Of a DNA stretch of 19,605 nt, positions 7,634 to 13,691 are shown piece after piece (the first letter of the stretch is position 1; every line of letters begins with the position of its first letter). Under the pieces are notes generated by a model. The model was not told the origin of the DNA, did not search any database, and was given only the letters and a program-made list of their open reading frames with translations. Both the position numbers and the translations under genes were made by a program. The DNA lies in the NCBI GenBank assembly GCA_964443805.1, contig CAYUEQ010000015.1, positions 1-19,605 of the forward strand. The letters are read 5' to 3'. The stretch comes from CAYUEQ01 sp964443805 (GTDB taxonomy: Bacteria; Bacillota_I; Bacilli_A; RF39; UBA660).

Positions 7634-9374
7634 CTTCACTTATCACCTGTATTCCTAATTCTTTTAATTGTTCTTCGTTTACTATATCTGGTGCTTCACT
7701 CATTAAATCAGCTGCACTTTGAGTTTTAGGGAATGTAATAACATCTTTGATATTATCAGTTCCAGTAAGTAACATTGTTAAGCGATCTAAACCAAATGCT
7801 ATACCACCATGAGGAGGTGTTCCATATTTAAATGCATCAACAAAGAATCCAAATCTTTCTTTTACTTCTTTATCAGATATATTTAGAGCTTTAAACACTC
7901 TTTTTTGGTCTTCTGAGTTATAGATACGAAGAGATCCTCCTCCTAGTTCATAACCGTTTAAAACCATGTCATATGCATGAGAAAGACATTTCTCTGGATT
8001 GTCTAAATCATTCATATTTTGAGGTTTAGTAAATGGATGATGAGTTGATTTCCATCTAGAATCTTTTTCTGAGTATTCAAACATTGGGAAGTCGATTACC
8101 CATAAAAAGTTAAATTTGTTTTTATCGATTAATTTAAAATCATTAGCAATCTTTAATCTTAATGCTCCCATTGCTGCATAGACAACTTTAGGAACTCCAG
8201 AACAAATTAAAACTAAATCATTGTTTTCAACATTAAATTGTTCTTTAATAGCTTGTTGTTTTTCAACTTCTAAGTTTTTAGCTATTACACCACTAAATTC
8301 ATCGTTTTCATATTTTAACCAAGCTAGTCCTTTAGCACCATATATTTTAACAAATTCAGTTAAACGATCAATTTCATTTCTAGCATAAGTATTGTTTTTA
8401 ACTATTAAGCATTTAGCTATTCCACCATCTTTAATAGCATTAGCAAAGACATTCATCTTTGAATCTCTTAAAAGTTCAGTAATATCTTGTAATTCTAAAT
8501 CAAAACGCGTATCAGGTTTATCTGAACCATATCTATCCATAGCTTCTTGATGAGTCATAACTGGAAATTTATCTACTTCTATTCCTTTGACATCTTTCAT
8601 AACCTTTTTAATTAAATCTTCTGCTAAATTTCTAACATCTTCTTCTTCTACAAAACTCATTTCAATGTCTATTTGAGTAAATTCTGGTTGTCTATCAGCA
8701 CGAAGATCTTCGTCTCTAAAACATTTAGCTATTTGAAAATATTTTTCAAACCCTGAAATCATTAATAATTGCTTAAATATTTGTGGACTTTGTGGTAATG
8801 CATAAAAAGTTCCTTTATTAATTCTCGATGGAACAATATAATCTCTTGCTCCTTCTGGAGTTGATTTACATAGAATAGGTGTTTCCATCTCTAAGAAACC
8901 ATCATTAGATAAATAATCTCTTATACTCTTAGTTATTTTATGTCGTGTAACAAATATATTTTTTAATTTTTCTCTTCTTAAATCTAAATATCTATATTTT
9001 AAACTTACCTCTTCATTTATTTCTTTATCTTCATAAATATTAAAAGGTAAAGCTTCACTTTCACTTAATATCTCTAAATTACTTGCAATTAATTCAATTG
9101 TTCCAGTTTTAATATTTGGATTAATTTCTGATTCATTTCTTTTCTTTAATTCTCCAGTAACTTTAATACAATATTCATTTTTTAATTCCTCTGCAATACT
9201 GAAATCATCTTTTAAAAATTCTCGATTAAATACAAGTTGGATTATCCCACTTCTATCTCTTAAATCAACAAATATTACTCCACCCATATCACGTCTTTTA
9301 TTCACCCATCCGTGGACAGTAAATGTTTGATTTACATCTTTTTCTCTAAATTCTCCATTGTTATATTTTTTCAT
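7626..9374 (-). CDS. aspS: Aspartyl-tRNA synthetase (bacterial type)
   Basis: This class IIb synthetase charges tRNA(Asp) with aspartate. Domain order is an N-terminal OB-fold anticodon-binding domain (GWVNKRRDMGGVIFVDLRDRSG, 22-43), class II catalytic core with motif 2 FRDEDLRADRQPEF (219-232), the bacterial GAD insertion (about 280-400) and motif 3 GIAFGLDRLTMLLTG near the C-terminus. The 582 residues are the usual bacterial size. It begins 9 bases after hisS behind AAGGAG. Its operon with gatCAB suggests it may be non-discriminating, making Asp-tRNA(Asn) for amidation. The residue that is His in several non-discriminating and Leu in discriminating bacterial enzymes is Met30 here, so sequence alone does not settle this. 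Confidence 0.95.
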   Translation of the reverse strand: MKKYNNGEFREKDVNQTFTVHGWVNKRRDMGGVIFVDLRDRSGIIQLVFNREFLKDDFSIAEELKNEYCIKVTGELKKRNESEINPNIKTGTIELIASNLEILSESEALPFNIYEDKEINEEVSLKYRYLDLRREKLKNIFVTRHKITKSIRDYLSNDGFLEMETPILCKSTPEGARDYIVPSRINKGTFYALPQSPQIFKQLLMISGFEKYFQIAKCFRDEDLRADRQPEFTQIDIEMSFVEEEDVRNLAEDLIKKVMKDVKGIEVDKFPVMTHQEAMDRYGSDKPDTRFDLELQDITELLRDSKMNVFANAIKDGGIAKCLIVKNNTYARNEIDRLTEFVKIYGAKGLAWLKYENDEFSGVIAKNLEVEKQQAIKEQFNVENNDLVLICSGVPKVVYAAMGALRLKIANDFKLIDKNKFNFLWVIDFPMFEYSEKDSRWKSTHHPFTKPQNMNDLDNPEKCLSHAYDMVLNGYELGGGSLRIYNSEDQKRVFKALNISDKEVKERFGFFVDAFKYGTPPHGGIAFGLDRLTMLLTGTDNIKDVITFPKTQSAADLMSEAPDIVNEEQLKELGIQVISEDE

Positions 9375-9383
9375 TTTTTCTCC

Positions 9384-10649
9384 TTATATATTCATATCTA
9401 TATAATTAACTACATCATTATAGCTAATTTTTTCTTCTTCTTTAGTTATATTATCTTTAATATTTATACATCCGTTTTTAATATCTTCACTATTTAGAAT
9501 TATTAAATATCTTGCTTTAAATCGATCCGCTTGTTTAAACTGAGCTTTTAAGCTTCGATTCATATTTTCAATTTCAGTAATAAAACCATTTACTCTTAAA
9601 TCTTGAGTAAGTGAAATAGCAAATTGTTTTTCATCTTCATTCACATACATTACATAGACATCGACATTATCTTTAACTGGAATGTTTATTTCCTCTGCAT
9701 CAATTACTAACATTAATCGATCAAGCCCCATTGCAAAGCCTATGCCTGGTGTTTTAGGACCATCTAATGCCTCTGATAGATTATTATATCTGCCGCCTCC
9801 GCATAGGACGTTTTGTGCCCCTAAGCCTTTAACTGCAGCTTCTACTTCAAAGACAGTATGATTATAATAATCTAATCCTCTTATTATTTTAGGATTAACT
9901 TTATATTCAATGTCCATTACATCTAAATAGTTTTGAACACTCTTAAATCTTTTTTTAGACTCATCATTTAGATAATCAGTAATCATTGGAGCATTATCAA
10001 TAATTTCCGATTCACCATCTATTTTACAATCAAATACTCTTAGGGGATTGTTTTTAAATCTAGTTTGGCAATCTTCACATAGTTCATTAACACGAGGTGT
10101 TAAATAATTAACTAATGCATCATTATGTTTTTTTCTTGATTCATCATCACCTAATGAATTTATATTAACTACTATATTTTCTAACCCTAGTATTTTATAA
10201 AGATTAACTGGTATTGAAATTACCTCTGCATCAATATAAGGCTCATCACTGCCTATTACCTCTACCCCAAATTGAGTAAATTCTCTAAATCTTCCTGCTT
10301 GTGGTCGATCATAACGATACATCGTACCATTATAATAAACCTTCGTCGGTTTTATAGCATCCCCATACATTTTATTTTCAATATAACTTCTAACAATACC
10401 TGCTGTTCCCTCTGGTCGAAGTGTCATATTTCTATTTCCTCGATCAATAAAATCATATGTTTCTTTAGATACTATATCCGTTTGACTACCTACAGTTCGG
10501 TGAAATACATCACTTGCCTCAAAAATAGGTGTACGAATATAATTATAATTATATTTTTCGCACAAGGCATCTATCAAGTCATTAACATACTGCCACTTTT
10601 TAGCTTCTATACCGTAAATATCTCTAGTTCCTTTTGGTTTAACAATCAT
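9384..10649 (-). CDS. hisS: Histidyl-tRNA synthetase
   Basis: This class II synthetase charges tRNA(His) in the cytosol. The N-terminal PKGTRDI, motif 2 region with TLRPEGTAGIVRSYIE and YRYDRPQAGRFREFTQFGVE, the His-specific motifs GLDYYNHTVFEVE and GGGRYNNLSE, motif 3 GIGFAMGLDRL and the C-terminal anticodon-binding domain are all present; 421 residues is normal. The ATG at 10649 has a near-perfect AAGGAGG, which lies just past the T-run of a T-box terminator. hisS is the first gene of hisS-aspS-gatC-gatA-gatB. The hisS-aspS pairing is the Bacillus arrangement; the addition of gatCAB puts His, Asp and probably Asn charging under one leader. Confidence 0.96.
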   Translation of the reverse strand: MIVKPKGTRDIYGIEAKKWQYVNDLIDALCEKYNYNYIRTPIFEASDVFHRTVGSQTDIVSKETYDFIDRGNRNMTLRPEGTAGIVRSYIENKMYGDAIKPTKVYYNGTMYRYDRPQAGRFREFTQFGVEVIGSDEPYIDAEVISIPVNLYKILGLENIVVNINSLGDDESRKKHNDALVNYLTPRVNELCEDCQTRFKNNPLRVFDCKIDGESEIIDNAPMITDYLNDESKKRFKSVQNYLDVMDIEYKVNPKIIRGLDYYNHTVFEVEAAVKGLGAQNVLCGGGRYNNLSEALDGPKTPGIGFAMGLDRLMLVIDAEEINIPVKDNVDVYVMYVNEDEKQFAISLTQDLRVNGFITEIENMNRSLKAQFKQADRFKARYLIILNSEDIKNGCINIKDNITKEEEKISYNDVVNYIDMNI

Positions 10650-10796
10650 ATTATTCCTCCTTTTGAAATAAAAAACCTAATAAACGTAAGAGCGAGAATC
10701 CCCGCGGTGCCACCTTACTTTATTAGGTCTTGTTTTTGTATCGCAATTTTGCGTCTTACTTTTACTAAAAGGCGTTACTCTTTCAAGTAAGAATAT
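10650..10796 (-). promoter_or_regulatory. T-box leader (short form) controlling hisS operon
   Basis: The minus strand carries the T-box sequence AAGGTGGCACCGCGGG (10716-10701), which pairs with the CCA end of uncharged tRNA and forms the antiterminator. It overlaps a terminator stem (10728-10671). Upstream of it are a small hairpin CGCA-AAAT-TGCG (10753-10742) and a 39-nt hairpin whose arms are TCTTACTT and AAGTAAGA (10792-10754). The predicted transcript starts near 10796, so the whole leader is about 147 nt and Stem I is at most 39 nt, far below the usual length. Free tRNA stabilises the antiterminator and switches the operon on. The T-box itself is certain; the specifier codon is not identifiable (see findings). 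Confidence 0.9.
10671..10728 (-). terminator. T-box-controlled terminator of the hisS leader
   Basis: Minus-strand arms ACCTAATAAA-GTAAG and CTTAC-G-TTTATTAGGT (one bulged G) close over the 3' half of the T-box sequence and are followed by TTTTTT. The stem sequesters the T-box sequence when no uncharged tRNA is bound. Confidence 0.88.
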
Positions 10797-10802
10797 ATTA
10801 AT

Positions 10803-10831
10803 ATATTACACCTATTATAGATTTTCGTCAA
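10803..10831 (-). promoter_or_regulatory. Promoter of the hisS T-box operon
   Basis: Minus strand: -35 TTGACG (10831-10826), 17-base spacer, -10 TAATAT (10808-10803). A TATAAT at 10819-10814 lacks a -35 at a suitable distance. Start of transcription would fall near 10796, only a few bases before the first hairpin of the leader. Confidence 0.65.
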
Positions 10832-10849
10832 GTTTTAAATGCTTTAAGA

Positions 10850-11005
10850 TTATTTTGTAGTTTGATAAGAATGGATAACATATCTATATAAAATTTTATC
10901 TCTTAATATTGAAAACCAAGCTTCTTTTTTGTTTACTAATCTTTTTTCAAAATAAAATATTGGTTCATAAGCTTCATTTGCTAAATCAAGTAATTCATTA
11001 AAATT
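10850..11005 (-). pseudogene. Start-less ORF remnant, 51 codons
   Basis: An open frame on the minus strand runs from just after a TAA (11008-11006) to a TAA at 10852-10850 with no ATG, GTG or TTG near its beginning. Its translation, with stretches such as NELLDLANEAYEPIFYFEKR, NKKEAWFSILRDK and LYRYVIHSYQ, has aromatic and charged residues in a protein-like pattern rather than low-complexity AT translation. It has no ribosome site and starts right behind the tRNA-Glu terminator, so I take it as the 3' end of a lost gene. I do not recognise the family. It could also be a chance frame. Confidence 0.4.
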
Positions 11006-11011
11006 TTACAT

Positions 11012-11038
11012 AAAAAAACTACTCTATAAAGAATAGTT
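11012..11038 (-). terminator. Terminator of the tRNA-Ile/tRNA-Glu unit
   Basis: Minus strand AACTATTC, loop TTTATA, GAGTAGTT followed by T-run: an eight-pair stem with one T-G pair, placed 11 bases after the CCA end of tRNA-Glu. Confidence 0.88.
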
Positions 11039-11048
11039 AGATTTCAAT

Positions 11049-11125
11049 TGGTGACCCGTACGGGATTTGAACCCATGAATGCATGCGTGAAAGGCATGTG
11101 TGTTAAACCGCTTCACCAACGGGCC
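11049..11125 (-). tRNA. tRNA-Glu (UUC)
   Basis: The acceptor arms GGCCCGT and ACGGGTC pair (one G-T), followed by A and an encoded CCA. The anticodon stem CATGC/GCATG encloses the loop CTTTCAC with anticodon TTC (11091-11089). The T arm GGGTTCAAATCCC is intact. It lies 12 bases after tRNA-Ile in the same transcript. If this genome has no GlnRS, tRNA-Glu must be kept apart from the Glu-tRNA(Gln) made for GatCAB; that cannot be judged here. Confidence 0.97.
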
Positions 11126-11137
11126 ATTTAAATTAAA

Positions 11138-11214
<77 letters not shown>

Positions 11215-11234
11215 TCTTACTGGAAACCTATTTA

Positions 11235-11263
11235 ATCTTACTATAAAATTATAAATTATGCAA
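11235..11263 (-). promoter_or_regulatory. Candidate promoter of the tRNA unit
   Basis: Minus strand: -35 TTGCAT (11263-11258), 17-base spacer, -10 TAAGAT (11240-11235). Both boxes are imperfect, but the terminator of the preceding gene (11307-11330) lies just upstream, so the tRNAs need a start in this gap of about 85 bases. Confidence 0.45.
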
Positions 11264-11300
11264 CTGTTTTTATATAAATTACAGTTTTTTTATTATAATT

Positions 11301-11330
11301 AATAAAAAATAAGTAATTTCTTACTTATTT
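11301..11330 (-). terminator. Terminator of the 139-residue ORF, overlapping its stop codon
   Basis: Minus strand AAATAAGTAA, loop GAAA, TTACTTATTT followed by TTT: a perfect ten-pair stem with a GAAA tetraloop. The stop codon TAA (11323-11321) is the inner end of the left arm. Confidence 0.85.
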
Positions 11331-11740
11331 TGTAACATATTTATTAAATCAATTTTAAATTTATCTTTGTTTGCATTTTGATTAGATATCATAATTCCTT
11401 TATAAGTCTTTAATTCAGCTTTATGACCTTCTAATAAAATGTTTTCTGGTGATATTGTTTCTAAATAAACAATACCTTCTTTATTATAAACTACATATTT
11501 TAATTTAACATCACCATGTACTTGACTAAACATATGATCACTAGGTAATTTTAACTCGTAAGTTTCAGTACCAAGTTTTTTGTTTTGTGAAATCTTTTCT
11601 CCTAGAAAGTCTCCATTTCTTAGTGCTGGATAGTAATCAAAATTTAGTTTTTTGAATGCTAACATGTTGTATTTCTTAATAGCTCTTTCTAATTTGTTAA
11701 ATTCATTTTCATTAAAATAATCTAAAATATATCCTTTCAT
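11321..11740 (-). CDS. Unrecognised protein of 139 residues, strongly promoted
   Basis: I do not recognise the family. The protein is soluble-looking, with a helical N-terminus (FNENEFNKLERAIKKYNMLAFKK), a beta-rich middle (TETYELKLP, VKLKYVVYNKEGIVYLETI) and a Lys-rich helical end. No signal peptide or membrane segment is visible. Expression signals are striking: two tandem promoters with TTGACA boxes lie upstream, the nearer one with perfect -35, 17-base spacer, TATAAT and an extended TG, and the ribosome site is AAGGGGG. A perfect terminator closes the gene, making it a compact single-gene unit between smr and the tRNAs. High expression is inferred from these signals. Function is unknown. 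Confidence 0.8.
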   Translation of the reverse strand: MKGYILDYFNENEFNKLERAIKKYNMLAFKKLNFDYYPALRNGDFLGEKISQNKKLGTETYELKLPSDHMFSQVHGDVKLKYVVYNKEGIVYLETISPENILLEGHKAELKTYKGIMISNQNANKDKFKIDLINMLQNK

Positions 11741-11778
11741 AAATATAACCCCCTTATATTTTCCCTGAATATAATTAT

Positions 11779-11807
11779 ATTATAGCATATATCGACAATT
11801 GTGTCAA
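11779..11807 (-). promoter_or_regulatory. Consensus promoter (proximal) of the 139-residue ORF
   Basis: Minus strand: -35 TTGACA (11807-11802), exactly 17 bases, -10 TATAAT (11784-11779), preceded by TGC (extended -10). It matches the sigma-A/sigma-70 consensus at all twelve positions. The spacer contains the palindrome ACAATTGT, a possible operator core. Confidence 0.85.
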
Positions 11808-11834
11808 ATCTGTGTATACTTTTTTCGTAATTTT

Positions 11835-11863
11835 ATTCTACTCTATAATTTTCTCCTTGTCAA
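11835..11863 (-). promoter_or_regulatory. Second, distal promoter of the 139-residue ORF
   Basis: Minus strand: -35 TTGACA (11863-11858) formed by Leu-Thr codons near the end of smr, exactly 17 bases, -10 TAGAAT (11840-11835). It lies 56 bases upstream of the proximal promoter with the same direction. Eleven of twelve box positions match consensus. Confidence 0.65.
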
Positions 11864-12118
11864 GGGGTTAAATTCATTTACCAAAACAACTTTTGTAATT
11901 CCTATATTCCAGTTATCTAATTTATAACTTATTACTAATTTATTACTTCTTAGCAATTCATGAGTTTTATTTTTTAAAATTCCACTACCTTTTCCATGAA
12001 TTATCTCTACATAATTATTCTTTAACTTTATATTATCTTTAATAAATTCATTAATTAGAGCAACAATAGATGCTTCTGTTTCTCCATGAATATCTAAAGT
12101 TGGATATATAGATTTCAC
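11843..12118 (-). CDS. Stand-alone Smr-domain protein
   Basis: Smr is the small MutS2-related domain, which binds or nicks branched or other nucleic acids. The 91 residues are essentially one domain: LDIHGETEASIVALINEF at the start (family: LDLHG...A) and EIIHGKGSGILKNKTHELL (family: .I.HG.G.G.L), with both signature His residues. In Bacillus MutS2 the domain ends a long protein; here it is free. The start codon is GTG at 12118, overlapping the end of the upstream kinase gene as GTGA, so it is coupled to that gene. No terminator is obvious after it; its last codons carry a promoter for the next gene. DNA- versus RNA-directed function cannot be told from sequence. Confidence 0.85.
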   Translation of the reverse strand: MKSIYPTLDIHGETEASIVALINEFIKDNIKLKNNYVEIIHGKGSGILKNKTHELLRSNKLVISYKLDNWNIGITKVVLVNEFNPLTRRKL

Positions 12119-13212
12119 TCTTTAGTATTTATTGGTGGAATTGTGATGCTTTGTTTATTAGTATTAGGTGTAACTGGCGGTATGTTTGGTGCCGGAGGTA
12201 TTTGTGGTTTGTTTTGCTCTGTTTGTAATGGTGGTGTTTGTGCTATCTGTTGTTTATTTTCTTCTTGAGACGGATTTGGTACTGGCGCTTCTTTAGGTTG
12301 TGGTTTGAAATCTAGTCCTAATGATTTACTAAATTCAAAAAATTCAGTTAGAGTTGGAATAGATAATTTTGCACCTATTTTAGTTACCGATAATCCTGCA
12401 GTAACATTTGCTATTTTCAATGAATCTTCATATGAATAATTGGAAGCTATACCATAAGTAAATGCACCATGAAATATATCACCTGCTCCAGTTGAATCAA
12501 CAGTTTCTACTTTAATTCCAGGCAATACTTTTATTTGATTATCAACAGCATATAAAACACCTTTTTCTTCTAATGTAATTGCTACTTCGCCATTAAACCT
12601 TAATTTAAGATCAGTATAGACTTTTGCTAATGTACTATTATCATTAAAATCCATTTTTGTTTTAGTAACTGTTTCGGCAAAACCTTTAGAACAAACTATA
12701 TGCTTACATAATTTACATAGTCGAAGTAGTTCATCAGTTACCCTTCCAGCATCTATAATACTTATTGCATTTGGAAACATTTCTAAAGCTTTCTTTGATG
12801 CCATATAGTCGTGTCCATCAATTAAAATAATATCTGGAACTATTGAAAAATCTTTCTTTTTTAATTTCATATATTGATTAGCACAGTTAAATACAGTTCT
12901 TGAACCATTACTTTGATTAATCAAGATAAAAGAAAGTGTTGTATCGTTTTCATAATTAGTTTCTAAGTAATCAGTGTTAATGTTAACACTTTTCATTTCT
13001 TCGATTATACTTTTACCAAATGTGTCATTACCTACAACTCCAGCAAAATGAGTTGGAATGTTCCATTTACCTAATAAATGAGCAGCATTAGCAGCTGGAC
13101 CTCCTCCACATTTTATTACATTTTCAAATCTGTGTTTAGTATTTTCAATTGGATATGATTCTACAGGAACACTTATATCATAGGAAGCATGTCCTATTAC
13201 AAGAACTTTCAT
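12115..13212 (-). CDS. PfkB-family carbohydrate/nucleoside kinase with proline-rich tail
   Basis: This is a ribokinase-fold kinase that phosphorylates a sugar, sugar phosphate or nucleoside with ATP. PfkB signature 1 is at KCGGGPAANAAHLLGKW (34-50), and signature 2 with the anion hole and catalytic base is DSTGAGDIFHGAF (239-251, base Asp245). The fold is complete by about residue 300. The remaining 63 residues (DNA about 12118-12306) hold 16 prolines and many Gln and Asn (QTPPLQTEQNKPQIPPAPN, PPVTPNTNK), which is not part of the family. The substrate is not predictable; the active site is not clearly fructokinase or ribokinase. It lies downstream of dtd, with AGAGGG as ribosome site, and overlaps smr. 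Confidence 0.85.
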   Translation of the reverse strand: MKVLVIGHASYDISVPVESYPIENTKHRFENVIKCGGGPAANAAHLLGKWNIPTHFAGVVGNDTFGKSIIEEMKSVNINTDYLETNYENDTTLSFILINQSNGSRTVFNCANQYMKLKKKDFSIVPDIILIDGHDYMASKKALEMFPNAISIIDAGRVTDELLRLCKLCKHIVCSKGFAETVTKTKMDFNDNSTLAKVYTDLKLRFNGEVAITLEEKGVLYAVDNQIKVLPGIKVETVDSTGAGDIFHGAFTYGIASNYSYEDSLKIANVTAGLSVTKIGAKLSIPTLTEFFEFSKSLGLDFKPQPKEAPVPNPSQEENKQQIAQTPPLQTEQNKPQIPPAPNIPPVTPNTNKQSITIPPINTKE

Positions 13213-13249
13213 AATTACCCTCTTTCTATCATATCAATAATATCATAAT

Positions 13250-13690
13250 TTACTCTTTTGAATCAATAATTATTGTTACAGGTCCATCATTAATTAAATT
13301 AACTTTCATATCCGCACCAAAGATACCAGTTTTAGTTTCTACAAACATATTTAATTTCTCATTAAAGATATCATAAAAGTTAGTTGCTATATTTGGTTCT
13401 AAAGCTTTTATATATGATGGTCGATTTCCTTTTTTAATATCACCATATAAAGTAAATTGACTGATAGATAGTATTTCTCCATCTTGATCTAAAATACTTT
13501 TATTCATAATCTCGTTTTCATCATTAAATATTCTTAAATTAACTACTTTTCTAACACAGTAATCAATGTCTTTAATAGTATCATCAGTAGTAAATCCTAC
13601 TAATAATACAAGACCTTTATCAATTTCATTATATATTTGATTATTTATTTTAACATTAGCATTATCACATCTTTGAACTATTACTCTCAT
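13250..13690 (-). CDS. dtd: D-aminoacyl-tRNA deacylase
   Basis: Dtd removes D-amino acids (and Gly from tRNA(Ala)) wrongly attached to tRNA, a proofreading step in translation. The 146 residues start MRVIVQRC, have the first catalytic motif SQFTLYGDIKKGNRPSY and end with the Gly-cisPro motif in NDGPVTIIID, the element that excludes L-aminoacyl-tRNA. Length and motifs are standard. The ATG lies one base after the rel stop codon, so the two are coupled, as in Bacillus where dtd also follows relA. Confidence 0.95.
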   Translation of the reverse strand: MRVIVQRCDNANVKINNQIYNEIDKGLVLLVGFTTDDTIKDIDYCVRKVVNLRIFNDENEIMNKSILDQDGEILSISQFTLYGDIKKGNRPSYIKALEPNIATNFYDIFNEKLNMFVETKTGIFGADMKVNLINDGPVTIIIDSKE

Positions 13691-13691
13691 C

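Noticed and set aside
10272..10790. 172-codon open frame on the plus strand over the hisS start and T-box
   Set aside because: It is antisense to hisS and the T-box leader, rich in Ile/Ser/Cys from reverse-read codons, and lacks a ribosome site.
11275..11292. Weak hairpin AACTG...CAGTT with T-run on the plus strand
   Set aside because: Five pairs over a long AT loop, and no plus-strand gene ends here.
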